From: Martelella mediterranea DSM 17316
GTDB taxonomy: Bacteria > Pseudomonadota > Alphaproteobacteria > Rhizobiales > Rhizobiaceae
Length of the DNA stretch: 64,000 bases
Assembly (NCBI RefSeq): GCF_002043005.1
Contig: NZ_CP020331.1
Location: forward strand, 248,001-312,000
Direction of reading: 5' to 3'
Positions 8,253-16,605 of the stretch are shown here, in pieces. A program made the position numbers and the translations under genes. The first letter of the stretch is position 1, and each line of letters begins with the position of its first letter. Under the pieces are notes generated by a model. The model saw nothing but the letters and a program-made list of their open reading frames with translations, did not search any database and was not told where the DNA came from.

Positions 8253-9257
8253 ATGCAGGAAATCTGGATCGACTACCTCAACGCGATCGACGCGAAGGCG
8301 CTGTCGCTTACCGATGACGAGATCTTGTCAGCCGTCGAACAGGCGCTTGCCGACCAGGGCCGCGGCGAAACCGTGATCGAGCCGCGCGTGCATCTGGTGC
8401 CGGAAAGTTCCGACAAGGGGCATTTCAATGTGCTGCGCGGCTATGTGAAGTCGCTTGGCTTTGCCGGCGTCAAGGTGGTGGGCGATTTCGTGGACAACTA
8501 CAAGCACGGCCTTCCCTCCGAACTCGCCGTGCTCAACCTGTTCGATCCCGAGACCGGCATTCCGAAAGCCGTGATTGATGCGACCGCGATTACCGACATG
8601 CGCACCGGCGCCGTTACCGCGCTCGGCGCCAAATATCTGGCGCGAAAGGACAGCAAGATCCTTGGCCATGTCGGCGCGCGCGGCACCTCCTACTGGAATG
8701 TCCGACTGCTCAACCATCTCTTCGATTTCGATGAGATCCGCGTCCATTCCCGGCGCCCGGAAAGCCGCAATGCCTTCGCGGAACGGCTGGAACGCGACCT
8801 CGGCAAGAAGATCATCGTCACCGACAACTGGCAGGACTGCCTGGAAGGCGCGGATATCATGATCGAGGCGAGCCGCCTGCCGGAGCCGACGCCGCTGTTC
8901 AAGACCGAATGGGTCAAGAAAGGAGCGTTCGTGGTGCCTTACGGCACGATGAGCGCGCTCGAATTCGACCTCACCGACATCATGGACAAGGTCGTCGTCG
9001 ACGATTGGGGGCAGTGCGGGCCGGGTCGGCCTTACGGCGCGCTGCGTCGCCATGTCGATGAAGGCAAGGTGACGGCGGAAACTCTTCATGCCGAGATCGG
9101 CGAGATCGTTTGTGGCGCCAAGCCCGGTCGCGAGAGCGGGGAAGAAACCATCCTGTTCTGGCATCGCGGCCTTTCCACCACCGATGTCGCGCTTGGCGCG
9201 GCGATGGTGGAAAAGGCAAAGGTGCTCGGCATCGGCCAGCGCCTGCGCTTTGCCTGA
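8253..9257 (+). CDS. Ornithine cyclodeaminase/mu-crystallin family protein
   Basis: A 334-residue protein of the OCD/mu-crystallin fold. The central region TDMRTGAVTALGAKYLARKDSKILGHVGARGTS combines the substrate-side TDMRTGA motif with a Rossmann glycine loop (GHVGARG). The IHAxxPE-type segment typical of the family appears as IRVHSRRPESRNAF. Members act as NAD-dependent cyclodeaminases, imine or ketimine reductases, or amino acid dehydrogenases. In this operon it may process an amino or imino acid produced downstream of the lyase. The start is ATG 8253; the upstream in-frame codons cover the previous intergenic spacer. The exact reaction is not predictable. Confidence 0.85.
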   Translation: MQEIWIDYLNAIDAKALSLTDDEILSAVEQALADQGRGETVIEPRVHLVPESSDKGHFNVLRGYVKSLGFAGVKVVGDFVDNYKHGLPSELAVLNLFDPETGIPKAVIDATAITDMRTGAVTALGAKYLARKDSKILGHVGARGTSYWNVRLLNHLFDFDEIRVHSRRPESRNAFAERLERDLGKKIIVTDNWQDCLEGADIMIEASRLPEPTPLFKTEWVKKGAFVVPYGTMSALEFDLTDIMDKVVVDDWGQCGPGRPYGALRRHVDEGKVTAETLHAEIGEIVCGAKPGRESGEETILFWHRGLSTTDVALGAAMVEKAKVLGIGQRLRFA

Positions 9258-9266
9258 GGACGCGTG

Positions 9267-10067
9267 ATGGGCCTGATCGCCAATACACGGATGTATAATC
9301 TGACGCCCCCGATCCGCGCGCTGTTCGGCGCGCTGGTCATGGCGGTGTCGGAGGCGTCCGGCGTTGTGCTTGATGTGATCGCCCACGAGGCTCCAAGGCC
9401 ACTCGGGGATCTCTGGAGCCGCAACGATATGGGCATGGTGTTCATGTGCTCCTACCCTTATGCGCAACGCCTGCCCTCGGCCCGCCCGCAGCCGCTGGCG
9501 GCCCCGGTTTCCACCGCCGAATGGGCGGCGGGCCAGCCGGTCTATGCGAGCCGGATCGTGGTGCGTGATGAGAGCATTACACATGTCGAGCAACTGAAGG
9601 CAGCGCGCTGGGCCTGGACCGTGCGGGACTCGCAATCGGGCTACAACGCCCCGCGCGAATTCCTCGCCGGCCTCGGCGTTGATGGCGCGGTCGAAACGGT
9701 TGGCCCTGTCATCACGCCCGCCGGCGTCATTGACGCGGTGCGCGACGGCAAGGCAGATGCCGGGGCCGTCGATGCCTATGCCTGGCAGCTTCTCGAAATG
9801 CATGCGCCGGAGATGATCAAGGACCTCGCGGTTGCCGCGACCACGGCGCCAGCGCCATTTCCGATGCTGGTTGCCTCGGCTTCCGCACCGAAGGAAGGCA
9901 TCGACAAGCTGCGGACCGCTTTGCTCGCGCTTCATGAAACCGAAAGCGGCAGGACGGCGCTCGCCCCGCTCGGGCTTGCCCGCTTCGCCATGCCCGATCT
10001 TGCCGCGGTTGAGGCCTTGCCCGGGCGGGCGCGCGAGACCGACGCCCGTCTTGGCGCGCGATGGTGA
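9267..10067 (+). CDS. PhnD/SsuA-like periplasmic-binding-fold protein without signal peptide
   Basis: About 266 residues resembling the PhnD family of substrate-binding proteins: YNLTPPIRALFGALV near the start, DLWSRNDMGMVFMCSYPY, then WTVRDSQSGYNAPREFL and DGKADAGAVDAYAWQLL in the second lobe. No signal peptide or lipobox is visible at the N-terminus, so it is probably cytoplasmic, or exported with a partner. GTG 9264 and ATG 9267 are both possible; ATG 9267 is 6 bases from GAGGA. It starts 10 bases after the OCD-like gene. Its role in an operon that already has a binding protein is unclear; it may sense or bind an intermediate. Confidence 0.75.
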   Translation: MGLIANTRMYNLTPPIRALFGALVMAVSEASGVVLDVIAHEAPRPLGDLWSRNDMGMVFMCSYPYAQRLPSARPQPLAAPVSTAEWAAGQPVYASRIVVRDESITHVEQLKAARWAWTVRDSQSGYNAPREFLAGLGVDGAVETVGPVITPAGVIDAVRDGKADAGAVDAYAWQLLEMHAPEMIKDLAVAATTAPAPFPMLVASASAPKEGIDKLRTALLALHETESGRTALAPLGLARFAMPDLAAVEALPGRARETDARLGARW

Positions 10068-10128
10068 CACAATCTGTTTGCGCAGCAAGGCCGCGCGCCG
10101 CTGCTTCGATCAATAAAGGAGGCCGCCG

Positions 10129-10758
10129 ATGAAATGGCTGCCACGACATCTCGACGACGTGGGGGAGGCGCTATTGCAGCATCTCTATCTCGTGGTCGTT
10201 TCGGTTGGCATCGCGCTCGCCATCTCGCTGGTGATCGGCATCTGGACGGCGCACAGGCCGAAGACCTTCAACGCCGCGCTGATGATCACCGGCGTGTTGT
10301 TCGCGATTCCGAGTCTTGCGCTGTTCGCGCTGTTCATTCCAGTGCTGGGCATCGGCGCGGCGCCCGCAATTACCGGGCTCTCGCTCTACTCGCTGATGAT
10401 CCTGATCCGCAATATCGGCCTCGGTTTCCAGTCGATCCCCGCCGATGTCATGGAAGCGGCCCACGGCATGGGTTACGGCTCTTTTCGCAGGCTGTGGGAA
10501 GTGGAACTGCCGATCGCGCTTCCTTTCATCGTCGGTGGCATCCGGATCGCGACCGTAACCGTGATCGGCATTGCCACAGTCGCCGCCTACATCAATGCCG
10601 GCGGGCTTGGTGCAATCATCTTTCAGGGCATCGACCAGCGCTTTCCCGAAAAGATCATTGTCGGTGGGCTTCTGACGTCGGCGCTGGCGCTTTCGGCGGA
10701 TTACGCGCTGTCTGCCCTTGAAACCCGGCTGCGGCGCAGAAGCGGGAGGCCCGCATGA
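10129..10758 (+). CDS. Quaternary-amine ABC transporter permease (OpuCB/OsmW-like)
   Basis: A 209-residue inner-membrane permease with about five to six hydrophobic segments. The cytoplasmic coupling region AHGMGYGSFRRLWEVELPIALP matches the EAA loop of OpuC/Osm-type permeases. The start is ATG 10129 with AAAGGAGG at 10115-10122. The stop overlaps the next permease start in an ATGA, so the two are coupled. With the second permease, the ATPase and the binding protein at 7316-8197 it completes one importer. Confidence 0.93.
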   Translation: MKWLPRHLDDVGEALLQHLYLVVVSVGIALAISLVIGIWTAHRPKTFNAALMITGVLFAIPSLALFALFIPVLGIGAAPAITGLSLYSLMILIRNIGLGFQSIPADVMEAAHGMGYGSFRRLWEVELPIALPFIVGGIRIATVTVIGIATVAAYINAGGLGAIIFQGIDQRFPEKIIVGGLLTSALALSADYALSALETRLRRRSGRPA

Positions 10759-11390
10759 TCGTTATCGAAGCCTTTCAGTGGATCGCTGAAAACCAGTCAG
10801 CCTTCTTTTCCGCCTTCGACCGGCATCTTCTTCTGTGTTTCGTTTCGCTCACTATCGCGCTCGTGATCGCGCTGCCGCTCGGCTTCAAGGTGGCGCATTC
10901 GCCAGCGGCGGCCTTCGCCGCGATCAATGTTGCGGGTTCGCTGCGCTCGATCCCGAGCCTTGCCATCCTCGCCGCCGCCATGCCGCTGCTCGGCATAGGT
11001 CTTTGGCCCTCGGTGGTGGCGCTTGTGGTGCTGGCCGTGCCGCCGCTGCTGCTCAACACCGTAATCGGCATTCGAGAGATCGATGGCGCCATCCTCGATG
11101 CCGCGACCGGCATGGGCATGGGCCGGCGCGAAATCCTGTGGCAGATCGAAATGCCGCTCGCCGTGCCTTCGATCATCGCCGGGGTGCGCACGAGCGCGAT
11201 CCAGGTGATTGGCGGCGCGGCGCTTGCCTCCTTCATCGGCGGCGGCGGACTTGGCGATTTCATCAATGCCGGCATCGCGCTGATGAACATGCCGCGCCTG
11301 CTCGTCGGCGCGCTTCCGATCGCAGCTCTAGCCATCTTTGCTGAACTGTTCTTCGGCTGGCTCGAACGCCGCCTCACCAACAGACGCTGA
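10755..11390 (+). CDS. Quaternary-amine ABC transporter permease (OpuCD/OsmY-like)
   Basis: A 211-residue permease paralogous to its upstream neighbour. The EAA loop appears as ATGMGMGRREILWQIEMPLA, and the PSLAILAAAMPLLGIG segment is typical of the family. ATG 10755 overlaps the previous stop. The family forms a permease heterodimer, consistent with two adjacent, non-identical genes. Confidence 0.93.
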   Translation: MIVIEAFQWIAENQSAFFSAFDRHLLLCFVSLTIALVIALPLGFKVAHSPAAAFAAINVAGSLRSIPSLAILAAAMPLLGIGLWPSVVALVVLAVPPLLLNTVIGIREIDGAILDAATGMGMGRREILWQIEMPLAVPSIIAGVRTSAIQVIGGAALASFIGGGGLGDFINAGIALMNMPRLLVGALPIAALAIFAELFFGWLERRLTNRR

Positions 11391-11406
11391 CCGCAAAGGC
11401 CGGACC

Positions 11407-12345
11407 ATGATTACCATCGAACACGTTTCCAAGAACTACGACGACGGCGGCCATCTGGCGGTCGACAATCTCGACCTCACAATCGAAACCGGTACCACCG
11501 TGGCGCTGATCGGACCCTCGGGCTGCGGCAAGACCACGACGATGCGGATGATCAACCGGCTGGAGACCCCGACCACCGGTCGCATCCTGATCAATGGCGA
11601 GGACGTCGCCAAGGTCGACCAGAAGAAGCTTCGGCGCAGCATCGGCTACGTCATTCAGCAGGTTGGACTGTTTCCGCACATGACGATCGAGCGAAATATC
11701 GCGACGGTTCCGCGGCTTCTTGGCTGGGAGAAGAAGAAGACCGATGCCCGGATCGACGAACTTCTGGACCTCGTCGGTCTTGATCCGGCCGTCATGCGCA
11801 GACGTTTCCCGCATGAACTATCAGGTGGCCAACGCCAGCGCGTTGGTTTTGCGCGCGCGCTGGCGGCAGCTCCGCGCATCATGCTGATGGATGAGCCCTT
11901 CGGCGCGATCGATCCGATCACGCGTGTCCGCCTGCAGGATGAGTTCCGCGAAATCCTCAAGAAGGTCAGCAAGACCGTCGTCATGGTTACGCATGACCTC
12001 GATGAGGCGATCAAGATGGGCGATAGGATCGCGATCATGCGTGACGGTAAGCTTTTGCAGTATGACACGCCAGCCGATATCCTTGCCCGGCCCGCCAATG
12101 ATTTCGTTCGAGACTTCCTCGGCCAGGACCGCCACATAAAGCGGCTTAGTCTGATCGAGGTCCATACCGTAATGTCGCCGCCCTCCGCGGCCGGCTGCGG
12201 CACGGAAATCGGCGGCGATGAAAGCCTGCACACCGCGCTCGCGCTGATTCTTGGTTCGGACCTGCCGGGCATCGATGTCGTTGACGGAACCGGCCGGCGC
12301 ATCGGCTATCTTGCCCGCGATACGGTGTTCGCCGCTCAGGCGTAG
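11407..12345 (+). CDS. Quaternary-amine ABC transporter ATP-binding protein (OpuCA-like)
   Basis: A 312-residue ABC ATPase. Walker A is GPSGCGKTT near residue 37, the signature is LSGGQRQRV, Walker B is IMLMDEPFGAIDP, and the switch histidine is in VMVTHDLDEA. The C-terminus keeps a short CBS-like tail (LPGIDVVDGTGRRIGYL), shorter than the two full CBS domains of OpuCA/ProV. ATG 11407 is 17 bases after the second permease stop. The first 23 codons of the longer frame overlap the permease gene and are rejected. It is the last gene of the lyase/transporter operon. Confidence 0.93.
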   Translation: MITIEHVSKNYDDGGHLAVDNLDLTIETGTTVALIGPSGCGKTTTMRMINRLETPTTGRILINGEDVAKVDQKKLRRSIGYVIQQVGLFPHMTIERNIATVPRLLGWEKKKTDARIDELLDLVGLDPAVMRRRFPHELSGGQRQRVGFARALAAAPRIMLMDEPFGAIDPITRVRLQDEFREILKKVSKTVVMVTHDLDEAIKMGDRIAIMRDGKLLQYDTPADILARPANDFVRDFLGQDRHIKRLSLIEVHTVMSPPSAAGCGTEIGGDESLHTALALILGSDLPGIDVVDGTGRRIGYLARDTVFAAQA

Positions 12346-13001
12346 GGCCTTGCACGATCCAGCACGGCTGCTGTCGACTTCACAAGCTCGCCTGCGGCAC
12401 TTCTTTCTTGAACCGGGCCCTCACTTCGGGTCAAAACAAGAGGAATTCAGAATCCTGCGCGGCCTCTATCAACCAAAGACAGCTAACTGTGCTTAGATGG
12501 TGATGCCCCCGTCGAGAGTTCCGTCGTATTTGGTGACCGATCACAGCGCGGAAAACGTTGGGCAGTTGGAGTGCCGGCGGCAGCCGAGACCAGCAGGTTC
12601 GTATGACGTCCCGGCCCGTTTGGATTTTCCGTGTCGTGGTGCCGGCGGAGACGCACTGTGACCAGCGGAAGCCGATCTCATGAAAATAGAAGTCTGCCTA
12701 TTGCGGGCTGATTTGGTGAAAGACACCTATGAGTGTTCGCCTGATTTGTGTCCCGAAGCCTTCGATTGAATTGACTTGGGCTGAGCCTCGAGAATATTCA
12801 CCTTGAGAGTGATTGACGCTTCCATTCGTCACTGACCAGACATGCAGTCGGGGTGATCTGCGGTTCAGGCGCCTGTTCCGCATCGCGATAGGAAAGATCC
12901 GCTACGACGGCGGCGCGTGCGTCCCCGACTGGATCGTCGGCAATACTGTCACCGAACGTTGTTGAGTGCAATCGGCCGTCGGCGCATGGAGGTTCATCTT
13001 G
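12346..13001. other. Long intergenic region, no gene recognised
   Basis: About 650 bases hold only short frames on both strands, none resembling a known family or preceded by a good ribosome site. The lower coding character and lack of long frames suggest a relic or regulatory region. The last bases carry the ribosome site of the acetyltransferase gene (GGAGG 12988-12992). Confidence 0.5.
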
Positions 13002-13835
13002 ATGAAAATTGCCCCAATACCGGCGACGCCGAATGAAATTGCGCAGCAACTTGCGGATCTTGGCGTGCGGTCCGGCGACCTGCTTATGGTACACGCCTCA
13101 CTCAAGGCAGTTGGGCCCGTGCTCAGCGGTGCAGGCGGGCTATTGCAGGGCCTTTTGTCGGCCATCGGGCCGGGCGGGACGGTTATGGGCTATGCCGCGT
13201 GGGACCGCTCCCCTTACGAGGAGACGCTGAATGGTGCGACGCTCTCGGAGGAGGAGCGCTCGAACTGGCCCGCCTTTGATCCGGCCAACGCCAATGTCTA
13301 TCCCGGCTTCGGAATGTTCAACGCGGTGCTCGCCAGCCAACCCGGTGCAAAGCGGAGCGCTCATCCCGATTCTTCCATGGTGGCAATCGGACCGCTGGCC
13401 GAAACCTTGGTGTCGCCGCACGCGCTGGGCGATGCGTTCGGACCCCGTTCCCCAGTTGACCGTTTCATTGCGCTTAGGGGCAAGGTTCTCCTCCTCGGAG
13501 CGCCTCTCGATGCTGTGACCGTTCTGCATTATGCCGAAGCTGTGGCCGACATCCCGGGCAAACGCCGGGTCCGCTACGAGATGCCGTTACTCGATGCTGA
13601 TGGCCACAAAGTCTGGCAAAAAACCGAAGAGTGGGACAGCAACGGCATTCTCGACTGTTACGCAATTGAGGGCGAGCCCGATGCTGTGGAACGCATCACA
13701 AGGGATTATGTCGCGACGCGTAAGCCGGCTCGCGGCAAGGTTGGCAACGCCGACTGCTATCTCTTTGCGGCAAGGGATATCGTCAACTTCGGCATCGAGT
13801 GGCTGGAGCGGCGCCACGGTGCCTCTGCCCGGTGA
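13002..13835 (+). CDS. Aminoglycoside N(3)-acetyltransferase-family protein
   Basis: A 277-residue protein of the AAC(3)/YokD antibiotic acetyltransferase family. The opening LADLGVRSGDLLMVHASLKAVGPVLSGAGG is the family hallmark, and SAHPDSSMVAIGPLAE corresponds to the R-S-x-H-P-x-x-S active-site region. Length fits AAC(3) enzymes (about 260-290). The reaction in characterised members is acetyl-CoA-dependent 3-N-acetylation of 2-deoxystreptamine aminoglycosides; environmental homologues may have other amine substrates. ATG 13002 has GGAGG 9 bases upstream. It stands alone, with no integron or transposon next to it, so it is probably an intrinsic chromosomal gene. Confidence 0.85.
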   Translation: MKIAPIPATPNEIAQQLADLGVRSGDLLMVHASLKAVGPVLSGAGGLLQGLLSAIGPGGTVMGYAAWDRSPYEETLNGATLSEEERSNWPAFDPANANVYPGFGMFNAVLASQPGAKRSAHPDSSMVAIGPLAETLVSPHALGDAFGPRSPVDRFIALRGKVLLLGAPLDAVTVLHYAEAVADIPGKRRVRYEMPLLDADGHKVWQKTEEWDSNGILDCYAIEGEPDAVERITRDYVATRKPARGKVGNADCYLFAARDIVNFGIEWLERRHGASAR

Positions 13836-13887
13836 AGCAAAGGGTGCAAGTACCGCCGCGTTGCACGCGATGCTTCAGGCAAATCGA

Positions 13888-14553
13888 TCAATGGTCATCA
13901 TCGCGCGCTTTGGACTCTGGAAGAGTTCGCGGACGGCGCACAACCCGGATGGTTCCCCCAGGGCCGCCGCCGCAATAGAAGTAGTCTCCGCCGTCAGCCT
14001 CCAGGCCTGAAACGACGGTATCCTCGGGCATTTCCACACGTTCCAAGGTTTTGCCGGTATTTGGATCCACGCGTCGTAGTTCGCTCTGCTCGTTCTCCCA
14101 GGTGCCATGCCACAGCTCGTTGTCTGTCCAGGTAACCCCTGTGACGAACCGGTCCGATTTGATCGTGCGAAGAATGGCGCCGGTTTCGGGATCGACCTGG
14201 TGGATCTGCCGATCAAGATACTGCCCGACCCAAAGCAGGCCGTCGCTCCACGCGAGGCCCGAGCCACCGCCTCCCGGCGCAGGAATCGTTGAAACCACTT
14301 CTCCAGTGTCGGGGACGATCTTGAGAATTCGGTCTTCGGAAATTTGATAGAGGTGATTACCATCAAAGGCGGTGCCAGCATGCGCCGCAACCGGATGGGA
14401 GTGCACTACTATTCCGCTATTGGGATCAAGCGCATGGAGTCCGTCGCCGGTGGCAAACCAAATGCGGGCGCCGTCAAACGTTACGCCATGAACCTGCTCC
14501 GAGCCCGGAAACGGACCCAATACGCGAATAATGTCAGCCTTCGATTTTTTCAT
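13888..14553 (-). CDS. Beta-propeller (glutamine-cyclotransferase/SMP-30-like) protein
   Basis: A 221-residue protein with repeated blade motifs: DGARIWFATGDGLHALDP, DGNHLYQISEDRILKIVPDTG, SDGLLWVGQYLDRQIHQVDPETG and DNELWHGTWENEQSELRRVDP. Each blade has a Trp/aromatic strand followed by an [IL]-x-x-[IV]-D/P-x-T-G turn. No signal peptide is seen. It starts 10 bases after the TPR/HTH regulator and is likely cotranscribed. The enzymatic role, if any, is unknown; it may sense a ligand for the regulator. Confidence 0.65.
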   Translation of the reverse strand: MKKSKADIIRVLGPFPGSEQVHGVTFDGARIWFATGDGLHALDPNSGIVVHSHPVAAHAGTAFDGNHLYQISEDRILKIVPDTGEVVSTIPAPGGGGSGLAWSDGLLWVGQYLDRQIHQVDPETGAILRTIKSDRFVTGVTWTDNELWHGTWENEQSELRRVDPNTGKTLERVEMPEDTVVSGLEADGGDYFYCGGGPGGTIRVVRRPRTLPESKARDDDH

Positions 14554-14563
14554 GATGTGAATC

Positions 14564-15784
14564 CTAGCTGCCCGGCAGCGCGCCTGGGAGTAACAATACT
14601 GACGGGAAACCGAGGATTGGCGGCGCCATCCATCGGCGGGAACGCCCTCGGCCTATGGCGTGAACCTTGCCATCGACACGAAGTTTGTCGAGTGCGCGTT
14701 GCACCGACCGCGGACTTTTGTCGAGTGCCAGGGAAAGGGCAGAGCTTGGCCAAGCTTCACCATCAGCAAGGAGCGCCAACAGCTCCGCATGTGGACTGTC
14801 CGTCGGTGGTGCCAGAACCACGATACGCGGCGCTTTGTTTGCCGAGATGGCAAATCCGCTTGCCGTTGCGCTTATTGTGGCCAATTCCGCAATTTCCGCG
14901 CGCAATCGTGCGATCTCGACACGAAGTCTTGCCCGGTGGGACTCGTCCGCATGCTTTGCACCGAATGCGGCAGACAGCATGGCTTCTCTGGATGCGTCGC
15001 CCGGCCAGCGTTCCGCCATTGCGCGCGCCAGTTCAAAAAGAACTGGTCGTGTCGTCAAAGGCAGAACCTGCTCTTGATGGCGGATGACATAGCGGCAAGC
15101 ATCGACAACGAGGCTATCAGAGGCGAGCAACCTCTCGACGTCATCAAGCCGCAGTGCCTGTTCCGTGCAATTCGATATCAAGCGGGCGGCGGGCTTTTTG
15201 AGCATTAAACCCGTACTTTGCACTTCGGCAATCAGGGCGGAGATTCCGGCAAATCGTGCGGCTGACTCTGCTCGGGCAAGGGCAGCGCTTGCGGCGGCGG
15301 CCCGCAGGCGTCGCATTGCGATGCCTGAACTTACCAGTTCGTAGGCGGTGCGCAGAGAAGCCTGAAGATTTGTCGGATCGATGCTGCCAAGCAAGCGCTC
15401 CGCGGCATCGATCCGCCCTACAAGCAACAGATGCCTGGCTTCAAGGACGGACGCATGAAAAGCGTTGATGTGATCACCATGCTTTTGTAGCTGAGTGCCA
15501 GCTTCCGCCAGCATGGTCGGAACGGCGGAAAGATCGCGCGATACGAGTGCGATTTCCGCCTCGGCGACGACACATCGGGAATGCGCAACGGGGTGTTTTC
15601 TGCCAAATATGCGGGCCGCATCTCTGAGGGCGATCCTTGCCCGGTCCAGGTCACCGAGCTGTGCCATTGCGATGCCACGCAAGGCCATAGCTGGAGCGTC
15701 ATTGCGCAACGCAACGCGATTCAGAGCCAGCAAAGGATTGCCTGTCGCGAGGGCCTGCGCGGCAGCATTGATGAGTGAGTCCAT
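14564..15784 (-). CDS. TPR-repeat protein with C-terminal helix-turn-helix
   Basis: A 406-residue protein. Residues about 5-215 are alanine-rich helical repeats resembling TPRs (ALRGIAMAQLGDLDRARIALRDAARI). A short coiled region follows (RLRVEIARLRAEIAELATI), then a C-terminal winged helix around residues 330-390 (LLALLADGEAWPSSALSLALDKSPRSVQRALDKLRVDGKV). This looks like a transcription regulator with a TPR sensor domain. The upstream gap carries the palindrome TGCAAT-N4-ATTGCA. It is followed by the beta-propeller gene and faces the SRPBCC gene divergently. The exact family is not recognised. Confidence 0.65.
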   Translation of the reverse strand: MDSLINAAAQALATGNPLLALNRVALRNDAPAMALRGIAMAQLGDLDRARIALRDAARIFGRKHPVAHSRCVVAEAEIALVSRDLSAVPTMLAEAGTQLQKHGDHINAFHASVLEARHLLLVGRIDAAERLLGSIDPTNLQASLRTAYELVSSGIAMRRLRAAAASAALARAESAARFAGISALIAEVQSTGLMLKKPAARLISNCTEQALRLDDVERLLASDSLVVDACRYVIRHQEQVLPLTTRPVLFELARAMAERWPGDASREAMLSAAFGAKHADESHRARLRVEIARLRAEIAELATISATASGFAISANKAPRIVVLAPPTDSPHAELLALLADGEAWPSSALSLALDKSPRSVQRALDKLRVDGKVHAIGRGRSRRWMAPPILGFPSVLLLPGALPGS

Positions 15785-15881
15785 CTAGAATCCCGTCACA
15801 TTTGTAACTCTCGCTTGGATCGAATGGCGGCTAACTAATCAGCGTGGCCAATCAGGACATGGTAATTCTGCATCAAGAAAA

Positions 15882-15897
15882 TGCAATTTTTATTGCA
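15882..15897. promoter_or_regulatory. Palindrome in divergent promoter region
   Basis: TGCAAT at 15882-15887 and ATTGCA at 15892-15897 form an inverted repeat with a TTTT spacer, roughly midway between the TPR/HTH regulator and the SRPBCC gene. It is a candidate operator for the neighbouring regulator. Confidence 0.45.
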
Positions 15898-16008
15898 GTG
15901 CACCGGCTGCATTCATGCGGAACTAAATAGTTCCTGTCTGGTCGTAAGTATAAATCGAAACTCTCATGCGAGTTCTGCATGAGGAATGTCCTTGAAGGAG
16001 TAAAGAAC

Positions 16009-16542
16009 ATGAATCAGCTGGCTAGTGTCTCTAAATACGCCGCCCTGCGTGGGGGCGACACCCTGGTTTTCAACCGGGATCTGCCTGCCGAAGTCGACAC
16101 CGTTTGGTCATGGCTTACTGAAGCTAAACTGCGCCGGCAGTGGCTTGCGGACGGCAATATGGAACTCGCCAAAGGTGCCGGGTTCGAGCTTGTCTGGCGA
16201 AACGAGCAGCTTTCCGAGCCCGCCGACCAAATCGGCGAACCGTCGGACAGCGAGCATAGCATGCAGTCCGCCATCACCGAGATCGACCCCGGCCATCTGA
16301 TCTCCTTCACCTGGGCGAACACCGATGGCGTGACCTTCACGCTTGAAGACAAGGTTGGCGGAACCGAGCTCAAGGTGGTTCACAAGAAGCTGCCCGATCA
16401 CAACACCCTTCTGAGCATTGCCGCTGGCTGGCACGCGCATCTCGACATTCTGGTTTCCCGCCTTCGCGGCGAGACGCCGGTGCCGTTCTGGGACGCCTGG
16501 CGTCAACTCAAGTCCGACTATGAACAGCGCATTGCAGCGTGA
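16009..16542 (+). CDS. SRPBCC (AHSA1/START-like) domain protein
   Basis: A 177-residue single-domain protein of the Aha1/START-like superfamily. It shows the typical FNRDLPAEVDTVWSWLTEAKLRRQWLADG opening, the EIDPGHLISFTW strand and a C-terminal helix (GWHAHLDILVSRLRG). Such proteins bind hydrophobic ligands or act as small modulators. ATG 16009 follows AAGGAG at 15995-16000. It is 63 bases upstream of the RibD/DHFR-like gene, so the two probably form a unit; this pairing is common among stress-related small proteins. Confidence 0.85.
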   Translation: MNQLASVSKYAALRGGDTLVFNRDLPAEVDTVWSWLTEAKLRRQWLADGNMELAKGAGFELVWRNEQLSEPADQIGEPSDSEHSMQSAITEIDPGHLISFTWANTDGVTFTLEDKVGGTELKVVHKKLPDHNTLLSIAAGWHAHLDILVSRLRGETPVPFWDAWRQLKSDYEQRIAA

Positions 16543-16605
16543 GCAGAGGTCCGTGGTAGGCGGGCCACGATCTGCACGGCCAGCATGGTCACAGGAGATA
16601 ACGAC

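Noticed and set aside
8328..10088. 586-codon frame on the minus strand
   Set aside because: It lies opposite the OCD-like and PhnD-like genes, reads as low-complexity Arg/Ala/Gly-rich sequence and matches no family. It is a high-GC shadow frame.
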